Below are positions 33,964 through 45,244 of a DNA stretch of 64,000 nt, piece after piece (the stretch's first letter is position 1; every line of letters starts with the position of its first letter). This DNA comes from Notospermus geniculatus (lineage: Eukaryota > Nemertea > Pilidiophora > Heteronemertea > Lineidae), in NCBI GenBank assembly GCA_002633025.1, contig NMRB01000906.1, positions 164,691-228,690 on the forward strand, given 5' to 3'. The position numbers were made by a program, and so were the translations under genes. The notes below the pieces were generated by a model. It made no database searches and had not been told where the DNA came from. It saw only the letters and a program-made list of their open reading frames with translations.

Positions 33964-34265
33964 CATATACTGATGGTGATATCAAATTCATTCGCTGCAC
34001 AATTTCGCTTCGCTTTATTTTACCCAATCATGAGCCTAAGTTGTCATGCTTTTGGCTTGAATCGATTCCCCATTAATTACAATCCTTTGATATTCACTTA
34101 CTCTGAATAAGCCACATTGACGAAGTAATTAGTTAGGATGATCTCATTGTGTACCTCAGGGTCTGACGCGTCTAATCACCATGCCAAGGCGAAAGGAACG
34201 TGCTGTTAAGGCGTCTCACCATGGGAGAGGTTTCTCGGGCAACTTGACTCTCTATGGGGCCACAA
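33964..34265. other. Unannotated spacer
   Basis: No supported feature. Confidence 0.5.
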
Positions 34266-34375
34266 GATTAGCAATTGCTTTTACTTCAGATTTGTACAGA
34301 ATTGCCGAGTGCAATTGTATTGCAAAATTCAAGTAAACGCATTTACTACTCTACATGTGTATTCATATGACCCAT
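34266..34375. mobile_element. Palindromic MITE, uninterrupted copy
   Basis: GATTAGCAATTGCTTTTACT...ATTCATATGACCC. Supplies the empty site for the SINE-split copy at 4419-4840. Confidence 0.65.
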
Positions 34376-34857
34376 TGGCTACCGTTTGTGTCATCGGTCT
34401 TATAGCGTTAAGCTGAATGTACATTGGCGAAAATTATAATATATCATTTATTTCGTACAAAAGAAGTACAAAAGTAGAGAAGGTGCAGTGTGGTAGTACA
34501 TATACAATCAGAAAACGGTGCCAGAAAGAAAAGGATCCACCACGGCACACATGTGGTGGCGCATTACATAGACTACGACATCACTTGAGTAATGGCTTTT
34601 TTAGGCCTAACCTGTGCACAGTATATTGATGAAGTCTTCTAATTCCGCCTGAGTGAACAGCGAATAATCATGGCTGTCCCTCACAGACATTATGTCTTTT
34701 ATTGCCAAGGCAGTGTCTATTGTTTCACGACTTCTTCCTCGACTATCACATTAGTAACCTCTATATCATGATCTACTAACATAAACTTATTGAGGGAATA
34801 TTTCCTACACCGATAATTCAAGTTCTTACTACATTTGATCTACCTGATCAACGCGAT
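34376..34857. other. Unannotated spacer
   Basis: No supported feature. Confidence 0.5.
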
Positions 34858-35000
34858 TTGTATAAGGTTTTTCCGTCAGGGCCTGAGCCACAGCATTATT
34901 GGTGGTGCCTTCTACATTGTACCTTGTGCCTGCAAGGGCAAGTAAAAGACCACATCCAAGTGAGGAATATGAGTAGCTTGAGATGGTCTCTTCCTTTCTC
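34858..35000. mobile_element. Chimeric Val-type SINE fragment
   Basis: The first ~45 bp is a minus-strand SINE tail (TTTTTCCGTCAGGGCC, AGCATTATTGG). It is joined directly to a plus-strand body (TGGTGCCTTCTACATTG, GTAGCTTGAGATGG). The two halves are therefore in opposite orientation. Confidence 0.6.
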
Positions 35001-35272
35001 ATTTTCTAGTTTGACATACTGGCTCCTAGTTCAAAGTGGGAATTGCTACCTGAGTCACCTACTCAGATCAGTGTTTTTCTCCATCAATTTGATTGAGATG
35101 AACATCCCATTCTGACTCGTTGCAGTTTGCCAGATTCGTATCCAGCGCCCCAAATTAATGGTCTGTCATTTTGACGACTGTTATTGTGTGGTTTCACCTC
35201 CAGATTATTTCAGGCAATTTTAGAGTAAAGCAAAAGAGAACACAGTATTCTGGTCAACACAACGTCGAATAC

Positions 35273-35461
35273 CTACTTCCTCGCCGCAGCAATGCTGACC
35301 ATCCCCAACAGGGGAAACTGGAGGCCGGCAATGCCAGACATCGGCGTGTGGCCATCAACTGTGATTTTGCTGTATGTAAATGCATGCAATGCATGGACTG
35401 CCGTAGGCCCTGTACCTTCTTTGAAACTTGAGAAGCCAGCCTGCCTCTTTAGCCACTTCAA
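35273..35461 (-). CDS. Weak candidate exon
   Basis: A 62-codon minus frame with GITVD-like and Gly/Ala-rich hydrophobic content (MSGIAGLQFPLLGMVSIAAA) and mixed, GC-leaning third positions. GTAGGT follows the frame's 3' end and could be a donor. No acceptor tract, no known domain, no homologous copy. Probably chance. Confidence 0.15.
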   Translation of the reverse strand: MKWLKRQAGFSSFKEGTGPTAVHALHAFTYSKITVDGHTPMSGIAGLQFPLLGMVSIAAARK

Positions 35462-35689
35462 TCCTCAACAGGCCAGCACTCGCCTGCGGATGAACTTATA
35501 AATCATCTTTAGCCTCTGTTGTTATTGCAAACCAATCCATCCAGCCAGCTGCAGGTGTAACGTCTAGAACTTAAGTTAAATACTGGCTGGCACGTATGAT
35601 CAAAAGTACATGAGGCTCGCTCGTACATTATTTTCAATACCAGGAAGGTCGTTCCCAAGAAATGCTATAGCAATTGCTTTGTATTGTGC

Positions 35690-35765
35690 TGGAATTTTCC
35701 ATCAGGGCCGAAGCCAAGCGTTATTGGTCATGTTGCACATGTCGTACGGAAGAGGCCATCTCAAG
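35690..35765 (-). mobile_element. Val-type SINE tail fragment
   Basis: CATCAGGGCCGAAGCC, GCGTTATTGG and GAAGAGGCCATCTCAAG match the 3' half of the SINE at 56302-56553. Confidence 0.55.
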
Positions 35766-35798
35766 TCGGTAGAAAAAGTCATAACTCAAAGGACATTA

Positions 35799-35973
35799 GT
35801 GAGTTTAAGAAACCATACGTTAACGCTAACGCTAACGCTAACGCTAACGCTAACGCTAATTACGTCAAAATGACGTCACCCCCAGAAGAAATACAACAGA
35901 TTCATTCGATGTGACGTCAAAATGATGTCAATAACGTTAGCGTTAGCGTTAACGTATGGTTTCTTAAACTCAC
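35799..35973. mobile_element. TA-flanked MITE with TTAGCG runs and CREs
   Basis: Ends GTGAGTTTAAGAAACCATAC and GTATGGTTTCTTAAACTCAC with TA on both sides. The left arm holds six CGCTAA units, the right arm GTTAGCGTTAGCGTTAACG. The centre contains TGACGTCA (near 35871) and TGTGACGTC. Same family as 24794-24950. Confidence 0.85.
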
Positions 35974-36983
35974 TATTCTCTGATCCGTCTGTGGTGCCTT
36001 GGAAATTCTGCGAGATTTTCTTGCCAATAAGGGGCATACTGTACTTATTGTTCCTGAAAAAAAATATTGATTTCAACGGGAAATTGACATGGGGCCATAT
36101 CCTGATCAGCTTCGGTAGTTTTTTTCGGCAACAACATCTATTCCATAGCACCAGTTTCGAGTGTCAAATTGTCGGAACCAATGAGAATACATGTACCTGT
36201 TACTCACTATTGGCTGATTGAAAAGGCCAGGGTTAGGGTCAGTCTTATATCATTAAACAGAGGATACACGTCAGATGATTATGCACGCGACAGCACTCAT
36301 GGTGGCCAAAATTTGCCCATTAAAATTGGACCTTGCAAAATATTGAGAGATAACGAAAAGGCAACAGCGTTTTGCGTTTCTAGTGTTACATGTATGCATA
36401 GTACAACAACGAATGTTTTGGTACATGTACTTCGCTCATAGGAATGGACCAGAGCAGAACGCCAGACGGAGAGTTTGAATTGGCATTTACACATACACAC
36501 ACCGAAACTATGCTGATGGTAAAAATACATGTTTTTATTCACAAAAAACTCTTGAGAAAAATACATTTGTTTATTACATCTTGAAGATCTCCAACTTGTT
36601 TAGATGAAACACTATGACTGCCTGAGTGCCACCTGGGATACCTGAAAAACAAACCATCTTTTGCTTGAACATCAACTGATCAAACACCGTTCAGACTGTT
36701 TGTGAAATATCTGCCAAGGTAGACACAGACATGACCATACTCCGTGAGCTATTAGTAATGTAATTGGGAGCATCCTAGGTTGTCAAAAACTGCTACTTAC
36801 CTTTCCAGGTTTCGTGTAGGCCCAGCATGAAGCGCTACACGAAATTCCGGCAAGCTGAGTTTGTGTGGCTATCTTTAGCCAAGCGTGGTGTTCTTTCAAC
36901 ATCGAATACTACCACGGAAGTCTACACGTCTACAAGTCATTTTCATGAATACAGTTCGTATTTCGTACGCTTAGAGTACATTA
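35974..36983. other. Unannotated spacer
   Basis: No supported feature. Confidence 0.5.
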
Positions 36984-37372
36984 GGGAGGTTTCGGAAATC
37001 TGACGGAAAACGAAGTACAAAACACGAAATTGGACTTATTTCCATGACGTAATGTATTTCAGGATATGGTTGGTACCACAAATATCGCCTGCTGCAAGAG
37101 CGTCTTTTAGCGTATGACGTTATTAGACCGATGTTACGGTGTATATTAAACTTTGAAATTTATCTTTCGTTTCCACTTCGTAGATACGAAGTGGAAATTT
37201 AAAAATTCAAGATGCACCGTTACTCTTTCGGTCTTACATGACATGATAAAAGACGCACTGGCAGCAGCGACGTTTGTGGTACCAACCATTTCCAGAAATA
37301 CACCAGGTCCTGGAAATGAAGTTGAATTTCGTATTTCGTTCTTCGGTTTGCGTCAGATTTGCGAAACCTCCC
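36984..37372. mobile_element. TA-flanked MITE 'GGGAGGTTTCG', long form
   Basis: GGGAGGTTTCGGAAATCTGA and TCAGATTTGCGAAACCTCCC are inverted ends flanked by TA. Arms extend ~60 bp. The centre includes a CCACTTCGTA/TACGAAGTGG dyad near 37175-37195. Close relative at 49047-49399; short deletion form at 61174-61324. TA targets suggest Tc1/mariner-type mobilisation. Confidence 0.8.
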
Positions 37373-38099
37373 TAATGGTCATGGAAAGAACGTACTCTGT
37401 GAAAAAAGCTGTTTCGTCACCACGTCAGCAAATTCGGGAAAGAATCTATCGACTGTCACTGTCTAGTACATGTATTGCTTTATACTTGATACGTTATAGG
37501 CAATCTGGCCATTGACCTTCAACCAATGGGGGAGGGACATTATTTCAAACGAACCAATAGGATTCAACACCATGTGACATTTCTAGCCAATCAAACTACG
37601 AATTCCTTGTGAGTTTCAAAGATGGCAATGTTTGGAGGGCTGTAATCCTAACTCTCCAAAAATTTCAAACATATGTTTTTCTACCAATTTTCTTCATTGA
37701 ATTTCCAAAAATAGCAGAAAATTCATCTCAGTTGAATTCGTGATATCGACCTTCAGTCGATGTGTCATCTCCGAGGGCATGGCTGCTTTTCAACGGTTGA
37801 TTCTATGGTAGCTTGCCCTCGGGAAAGGATTCTATCAATATCGCACATAATGACACAAATAGTGACATTCAGGATGCTTTTAACTCAAACGAATACAGCG
37901 ATATTCTATCCAAAAAATGCTCATAGTCATCAACTGGTTGTTTGTGTATCTATATCGCGAAATGTATTGGATAAAAATGGCGGGTTATTGTTCAAACAGT
38001 GCCGTTAACCCACCATTGACGATATGCAACAGAATGGGAAACTCCGTTTCTGTGTGTAGGCAACATGTGGGCAGTCTTTTCAATATCCTCATCAATTAG
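37373..38099. other. Unannotated spacer
   Basis: Several CCAAT words near 37530-37600, otherwise nothing supported. Confidence 0.45.
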
Positions 38100-38185
38100 C
38101 AGGTGTGACAGGAATCAACGTCCTAGGAATGCAAGTCCGCCAAACAACAGCCTGCTATTGTAAGGTTATATTCGGATGGCCATAT
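38100..38185 (+). repeat. Short dispersed repeat, copy 1
   Basis: CAGGTGTGACAGGAATCAAC, TCCTAGGAATGCAAGTCCG and TGTAAGGTTATATTCGGATG recur at 43053-43132 with ~80% identity. Nature unknown. Confidence 0.55.
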
Positions 38186-39590
38186 TCGGCATATGTCGTC
38201 ATGGGCTTAATGCCAGAATGACCCTGGCACGCTGAACTGGTCAAGCGTGCCATAGGCACAAAAGTTTAAGTAAAATAATTGCCTAAGAGGATGCATTTGG
38301 TTGTGATAAGCCTATATCGTGATTGGACAATGAATGGCAACAACGTCATATGCGAGAACTAGTAGCCCAACATCGTTGTTGAAAAGGTCTAGACAGCTAT
38401 ACCTTTGAGGCCACGAGATTTACACCCTCCGCAGCAGTCTAGCATGACGTCATATGAACCTCGGAAAAGCCAAATCCCCCTGGAACATCTACACTGTGAA
38501 TTGTTTATCTTGTCTGTATGCATTGTATTTTTTTCATTTGAACATCAGGATATATGTGTGGTAATGGCGTCCGTGATCATATACCATTCTCATGAATAAA
38601 CAACTGTCGTTGCAACTTTTGTTCTCGCGCGATATAAACACATGCCTTCTGGATCTCGACAAGTTTTTTTCGTGACAAATTACGACCATTCCCCCAGCGA
38701 GTTGCCGGGGCAATGTATCGCCATTACTGGACGCAGAGACTTGATCGGTCGTATATTATCCCCATTACTGTACAGCCAGTGCATGTATAAATGAGCCATT
38801 AGGGTGAAACGCAGGGACGTTCTCATCAGCGAATTCCGATCAAGATTTTTTTGTTTCCATGCATGAGGCTTGGTTATGTACTATACTGTATATGTATATG
38901 TATTGTCTTATCCAGCCATCAATAGAACTCACCATATACATGTACACAAATATTTGAATATCCATGTTGTGGAAATAACCTAGGCCCAAAAACAACACAC
39001 CAACACACTGGGTGTGTCCTTGTTCATTTCGAGACAAGTCTAACTTTTAATGTCCCTCCAAAAACCTGGATGTTGTATATATAAAGATGTCACACTTTTG
39101 ATCGAAGAAAGTGTTTGGTAAACAACATCCCATTAGTTTGGGCCTATTCCTGTACATATGCAACTTTTAATAAGGAGTATGTAAAAGGAAAAAAACGGTG
39201 CGTTTAGAAACTCGACAATTTACCGACCAGTGTATACAGGGTCAAAAGATCGAGTTGCTCAGAAATGTTCGGAAAATGCTGCCAGTATACATCACGAGTT
39301 CATTGTCATTCTATATTATGACATTGTACACTTACATGTAGTCTATATCTGGCTTTATATTACACACATTCTGATATGTTTAATCCAATTTGATGCAGTT
39401 AATTTTGTCATGACAGGCTTATATTTTTCTAAAATCCAGTACCTCCAATTATACAACAGTTTCTGCTAATCATCTCGACAAAAATAATGACAAGGGTAAT
39501 AAAAAAGCCTTAACAATGTAACTCAAGCAGCATAACCTTTGATCTTTAACTGATATCGCATTCCTGTTTTTGTGTTTGAAAAACACAGCA
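38186..39590. other. Unannotated spacer
   Basis: No supported feature. Confidence 0.5.
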
Positions 39591-39734
39591 GCCTAATATC
39601 AAACGCAATGTATCAAATTAACGATCAATATCGATGTGACATTGAAATATTTCCAGAAGCAATATTTTTACATCAACTTTAATAATTTACGTCCAACGAG
39701 CTTTTGTTTTAGGTTGTCGTTACGTAGAAAAGAA

Positions 39735-40150
39735 CTGCTCACTTTTTATTTTTCACTCCTTATTTTTGACTCAAAATAAAATTAGAAAATGAACAACTAC
39801 GGTGTGTGAATACATTTTTAGCCGAAAAGGTTCTTTGGTGCCACACCAGGAGAACCCTCTGACTTAAGAACCCTCGGGTTGTCTAAGAACCCCTAGAGGT
39901 TCCGGACAGAACCTTTCCGTCAGAAAAAGGGTTCTGTCTGGAACCTTTATGGGTTCGTTGGCGACAGAAAGGTTCTACATGGAATCCTCTCGGGTTCTTT
40001 ACAGAAGGTTCTATATAGAACCTTAGGGTTCCTCTTGTGAGGCACAAAGAACCCCTAAAGAACCTTTTTGGCTAAGAGTGTAGCTAATAGAGAATGGAGT
40101 GTGCAATGTTCATTCTTCAGGTTGCGGATGATCCCAGTGAAAAATGACCA
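39735..40150 (+). mobile_element. ~155-bp repeat copy, interrupted by a MITE
   Basis: TATTTTTCACTCCTTATTTT and AGAAAATGAAC on the left; GCAATGTTCATTCTTCAGG and TTGCGGATGAT on the right. It lies inside unit 1 of the tandem array and hosts the MITE at 39813-40080. Confidence 0.65.
39813..40080. mobile_element. GGTTCT-rich TA-flanked MITE
   Basis: Ends CATTTTTAGCCGAAAAGGTT and AACCTTTTTGGCTAAGAGTG with TA outside (39811-39812, 40081-40082). The interior is a dense set of GGTTCT/AGAACC words in both orientations. It resembles the widespread TACACTCTTA-type MITEs with GGTTCT interiors that I know from fish genomes. Confidence 0.8.
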
Positions 40151-41034
40151 CTTTGTAACTGTGTCCTCAGTATTCTGCGTTTTTGCCAGTTTCTGCACGT
40201 CATCGACACTTTTATGTGATGTTTGTTTTATGGATCTACTCAACTATGGCGCCATTTTTGTTCTCGAAAATCAGTGATACGGAACTTTTTACCAAATTAA
40301 ACTGGTCAATTATATCGAGACGACATTGAAATATGTCCAGCAGCAATTTTTATACATTAAGTTTAATAATTTACGTCAAACGAGTTTTTGTTCCAGCATT
40401 CTGCGTTTTGCCAGTTTTGGCAAACACACAGGCCAGTTACACCTTTGTATGATGTATATTTTATGGGCCGATTGGCGCCTGTTTTTTTTTAAATTTTTTC
40501 CTCGAAAATCAGTCCCGTAGAATTGTATCAAAGTACATTACACACTGATCAGTTTTAGGATGACACTGAATTATGCCCAGCAGCAATATATTTTACATCA
40601 ACTTTTACAATTTACAATGTACACCAAACGAGTTTTTGTTTTGATTTAATCCAGCATATTTAGCAGTTGCGGCTGACATACACGTTAGTGACACACCGTT
40701 GTATGGTGTTTATCTCCTGGACCTCTTGGTCATTGTGTTTTTCTCTCGAAAAGCAGTCAACAAAACACCCCATAACTGGTACAACATGTACAACGCGTAT
40801 GGAGATAAATATAAATTCAATTACTTGCGTTTGCTTACTTGTTGCATGTCCTGATGTTGTTAATTATAGACAATTTATATAGAAGAAATTAATTATAGAC
40901 TATTAGTAGATAAAGATCTAATTAATTTTTTGCATCATCGAACGTAACGTCCAGTTAGTCTGTTGCCAAAACTAACGTTTTTTTTCTCAGTAAAGCTGAG
41001 TAACTGTACAGTGGAGACATTTGTCGAAATTGTG

Positions 41035-41110
41035 CACGGCTCAACTGGATTCGAACCCGCGTCCTTCTGGTCAGGAGTCCTACGCTCAGATACTGTCCAG
41101 TGCTCCTTAA
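41035..41110 (-). repeat. tRNA-like relic
   Basis: Minus strand: GTATCTGAGCG (A-box-like), GACTCCTGACCAGAAGGAC (anticodon-arm-like) and GGTTCGAATCC (41047-41057). It lacks a paired acceptor stem, so a SINE head is more likely than a gene. Confidence 0.4.
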
Positions 41111-41164
41111 ATCTCTTGGTGTGAGATTTTTGCAACTTAAACAAACTGTCGTACTGAGGCATTT

Positions 41165-41505
41165 TTAGTTTTATTTTATGCCATGAAAAGATTACTAAGT
41201 TTGTATTTAGTGTTATTTTATGTCATAAAAGGATTAGTAGGTTTGTGTTTATTTTTTATGTGATAAAAGGATTAATACATATAGGTTTCTTTTTAGTTTT
41301 ATTTTATGTCATAAAAGGATTAGTAGGTTTGTATTTAGTTTTATTTCATGTTATAAAAAGATGTTTGTGTTTAGTTTTATTTTATGTCATAAAAGGATTA
41401 ATACCTATAGGTTTGTATTTAGTTTTATATCATGTCATAAAAAGATTAGGTTTGTATATTTAGTTTTATTTTTTATGTCATAAAAAGATTAATAGTTTTG
41501 TTTAG
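41165..41505. repeat. AT-rich minisatellite
   Basis: About eight units of 40-50 bp with GTATTTAGTTTTATTTTATG and TCATAAAAGGATTA. Spacing varies between units. The 72-codon frame across it is repeat-derived. Confidence 0.85.
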
Positions 41506-42162
41506 GTGAGAGAGAAATTAACTTTTTGGATGAAGACTTATCAGGCCAAACGTTTGCAGTGTTATGCCAATTTTTAAGCCACATTTTCAACCAGCCTGTC
41601 AGGGAATGAGCGAAATATCGGTTTATACTCCCAGCAGTGTTGCGTCAGATCTGTTGTGGAGTGTGTTCAAAATAACAAAAAAACGAGACCAGTGGAATGA
41701 ATATTTGAACAGTTCGGTAAACATTCCCCGCCTACTTAAATTAACGAGTTGTGAAAACTGATAATACATACATTAACCCTCTGGCAACCACAATATAGAT
41801 CAACTAAAACATGGTTCAAAAATAGATATTAAGCGACGGCGTTTGTAGCTCCCATTTGGCTTTTCTAATTACATTTAACCAATTTCGACAGAGTTTTCAC
41901 TAACTTTCATTATATTTTTCGTCACATTCATTCTGTATATTTTTTCTGAAGACAGCCCAATATACAGATCCCGTTCAGCACAAATTTCTAATGATATTTA
42001 TACAACATGATTACAAAAATCGGGTGTGTATAAACTTGTGTCCATGACTGTACATGTACACCATCATGGGTTTCAAGATGACCGCCATGCAGTGCGAACT
42101 CTCAAAAGGAATTGTTGATGTCGCGTTTATTGGAACAATGAACGTATGGTCTTGTAGCGACA
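41506..42162. other. Unannotated spacer
   Basis: No supported feature. Confidence 0.5.
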
Positions 42163-42205
42163 AAAGTATGATACAATTAATTTTAAATTAATTGTATCAT
42201 ACTTT
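42163..42205. repeat. Perfect 43-bp palindrome
   Basis: Arms of 21 bp (AAAGTATGATACAATTAATT plus one T, and its complement) surround a single central T at 42184. Confidence 0.9.
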
Positions 42206-43052
42206 CGTTAAGTACATAATACATGTAGTTACTGTCGTTTTTAAGCCGGTTGAAGGTAATAAGTAAAAGAAAACCAGACTTTGAAAAAACGAGCGCATTA
42301 GAGGTACCTTAGAGGCAGGTTGCTATTGGCTACTGATGGTACAGCAACAACGTTACGGGAGGTGCCAGCAATGGGAAACAGTGAATTTGGGCCCAAAAGT
42401 TGAAAAATTTTGCTTTTTACATCTAGTTGCAATGTTTTTCAGTTAGATCCTCATACCATGTGTTCGGTAGAATAACCATATCAAATGCTGATTGGGAGCT
42501 GCCTTTAGTGGCCCTTTAATAAATCGGAACAGGGAGTAAGATTTTATTCCCGATGACTAGATAATTTTTTTTTGACTATTTACCTACGATACCTCCCACA
42601 TGCAGCATCTAGTATAACTGAAATAACAGCAAAGATTAAATGCCCTAAAGAAATTACTCTACTCTAATGGATTGTCACGGTATGAGTGAACTGTACTTGA
42701 CGACCTATGTGCCTTTAGCAAGATATCAAATATTAATTTTTAAGCAGTATTACTTTCTTACCGCACTTTGCTTTGAGTTTTTGTCAGAAACTACATGTAC
42801 GTAACGCACATTCTTCCCATTTTGCAATTGGAATATTGTATACACACACATCATGCCTACATTTAAAAAACCTTTGGCGGTTCCTACTTCGTTCATAGGA
42901 CTATAGCACGGCATTTTTCCTATCTAAACTGCGTTAGATTATTTCCTGCATCGAGGTTGTTTATGTTTCTGATGCATCGATTTTTCTTGATGCTGTTAAA
43001 GATTAACGCGGGGCGTAAGCATAGCGCTCCAGGTTCCGTATTCATTTCATCA
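42206..43052. other. Unannotated spacer
   Basis: No supported feature. Confidence 0.5.
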
Positions 43053-43132
43053 GGTGTAGAAGGAATGAGAGTCCTAGGATTGCAAGTCCGAGCTATAGCA
43101 ATGTGCTGTTTGTAAGGTTATATTCGAATGGT
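43053..43132 (+). repeat. Short dispersed repeat, copy 2
   Basis: Counterpart of 38100-38185: CAGGTGTAGAAGGAATGAG, GTCCTAGGATTGCAAGTCCG, GTAAGGTTATATTCGAATGG. Confidence 0.55.
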
Positions 43133-43274
43133 CTTGGTTTCTTTAGCCATCCATCCTACCCTCTCGCTGGTTAGTAAAAACGGACTTAGATTCCAGGGGA
43201 CTTAGATTCTCGTAACAACTGGTCATTTCCTGGCAACAATATTTTGAGGTTTGGCCCAACTGCCTCTCGTTTAA

Positions 43275-43478
43275 AGGAGTACGGTATTGGATCTCAAATG
43301 CGTTATTTGACTGCCGACGTAGAGGAAGCCACCTAGCGGCAGTAAGACGAACTAGAAAAATGCATTACAAAATGTACGCAGTAAATCGGGTCATTCGCCG
43401 AAACGTAGTTAGACCCTCGGGTTGGAAAGTGGCGCGGTGGCGCCGACTGTCGAGAAAACGTGGCAATACCGTGGTCCT
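43275..43478. mobile_element. TTAA-flanked MITE, copy 2
   Basis: Ends AGGAGTACGGTATTGG and CAATACCGTGGTCCT with TTAA at 43271-43274 and 43479-43482. The interior matches 30839-31033, including AAATGCGTTATTTGACTGCC. Confidence 0.8.
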
Positions 43479-43589
43479 TTAATAAAAAAATTACAGTTTG
43501 TAACTAAAACAATAATGTATTTGGATGAGAAAAATGTCTCGGCAATAATATTTAGAGGGCACATTACGGAGTATGCGCAAAATTCTGTT

Positions 43590-43800
43590 GCGGTGGCGGG
43601 CGGAGTAGCTGAGCGTCGTACTCGAGACCTTGAGATCACTGGTTCGATTTCCGATGTAATGTTTTTCAGTGTTCTGCATCTGAATAAGCTGCGAACACAC
43701 GGAGAGGGTACACACGGAGAAACGTGTCGATCTATCTGCCAACGTTTCCCAAGCAATACGGAGACATACTGACACACAGAAACACTGGCAGAACTCCTCC
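43590..43800 (+). repeat. tRNA-like head joined to a GTTTCC-rich body
   Basis: TAGCTGAGCG (43606-43615) and GGTTCGATTT (43641-43650) are spaced like A and B boxes. The following TTTTTCAGTGTTCTG and CTATCTGCCAACGTTTCCCA match 31430-31590 (-). Possibly an old SINE family. Confidence 0.45.
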
Positions 43801-45155
43801 CGAGTCGACTCCTCGTATTCTCAACAGCTGAAAGGGCCAAGTGATGTGCCGAGTGAGATGCTCCCTGAGTTCCCCAGAAAGGCTGCTGTAGAGACTGTTG
43901 GTAATAACCTAACGCTTTGAGGCTGTATTAAATTGGCAAGAGCTACATAAAAGCTTCATATAGCTTCGTATTAGTGTGCCCCTAACTTGGCAAAGCTTTC
44001 AGCCATCCGCTATAAACTAGTAAATGTTTGATATCAAACTGCGTTCATTGCTCCATTGGCCGAGCGCCAACATCAGTGATATATTGCCGCGAAACCACTT
44101 TCAACATACCAAAGGTAACATTTCTGTTGACAGCTTAGTAATCAACGCACCATCCGCGACTATTCAACGCGCACAATTTATACAAATGGTATATTTGTTT
44201 GGAGATATAAAACGATGGCGGGCCGGGACACGACGAACCGCAGCGCCGGTATCAACCGTGTGGTTACCGCCGTAATGGTTCAATCCCCGATGGGCGTTAT
44301 TTGATGATTCGCAATAGCTGTAATAAACGGCTTTGCGAAATCAAACACCTGGACCGATCCCGCTGTGAAACGAGTAATCAACGAGACAGCTCAATGTGAG
44401 TTCCACACTGATTGGTGTGGCTACTTTCCGAGTCGAAATTTGGTTCATTCCCGACTTGTATCATTTTGGTAATTGCTTGGGAGGTAATTATCTCTAAATC
44501 AGGAGTTGCCCTCACCGTTTGGTCGAGCGCTTCCTAATATGGACGTAGGTCAAAAATACTAATTTCTGACTCAACACACCATTCGACGATACTTTAAACA
44601 AGGTATCAGGGGTATTTTCGCGGGCTAGGAAAATCATTGTTTATTTACGTTTTTTTTTGTTTGCGTCCAATCTGGTCGCATGCCCCTCTGAAAATTCTTT
44701 TGGTACCGAAAGTACATGTATTCAAGATGGTGGGTTGGCATGTCCATAAGTCCAAACTAACATAATGTAAACATCCTTGTTTACAAACATTGAATGCAAA
44801 CAATGAAGTCATGATACATTATCTTTAATCGAGCCAATATCAATTCTTCAACAATTTGTAAAGTAATGTCAGAAAATTTCAATTTTTTTTCACCATGGTG
44901 AATATAAGAGAGTATCGGGAACACAATGGAAAATTCCATAGCTGCATCAGATAGGCCTACTGAGAACTTGAAGAGCCGACTGACGTAATGCTGGCTGGCA
45001 GTCCCCTGCAATGCCCTCGTCCATGTCGTGAGTATATCTGCCTTGACCACAATCTTGCAGCAAGTGTTCGAAATAGACAGTTGAGAGTGGCTGATATTGA
45101 CCGTTGTCATGGTGTGTGAAAGCTTTTAGTACGGTTTATAGTTATGGACTCACCC
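43801..45155. other. Unannotated spacer
   Basis: A 109-codon minus frame (44781-45110) has no recognisable domain. Nothing else supported. Confidence 0.5.
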
Positions 45156-45244
45156 AACACCCACGTTTTCAGCACTAATTACTTAAAAATGCTACATGTA
45201 AGATATCATGATAAAAGTAGGTAGTGTTGAAAACGTGGGTGTTT
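45156..45244. mobile_element. Small hairpin element
   Basis: AACACCCACGTTTTCAGCAC and its near-exact complement (GTGTTGAAAACGTGGGTGTT) enclose ~45 bp. A short MITE or hairpin. Confidence 0.6.

Larger units (their letters stand above)
39600..40780 (+). repeat. ~235-bp tandem array with nested insertions
   Basis: Three units share GACATTGAAATATGTCCAG, CAATTTTTATACATTA, TTTACGTCAAACGAGTTTTTG, ATTCTGCGTTTTTGCC and CTCGAAAATCAGT. Unit 1 (39637-40285) is split by a copy of the ~155-bp repeat, which is itself split by a 268-bp MITE. Units 2 and 3 start near 40323 and 40563. Confidence 0.7.

Noticed and set aside
33640-34110. 156-codon plus frame
   Set aside because: Overlaps the GTGACCCGGCA MITE on the opposite strand and shows no domain.
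35815-35860. TTAGCG run as an interstitial telomere
   Set aside because: It is confined to the arms of a MITE and mirrored in the other arm, so it belongs to the element.
41165-41505. Regularly spaced repeats suggestive of a CRISPR array
   Set aside because: Units are contiguous and degenerate without unique spacers, and the sequence is eukaryotic in character.
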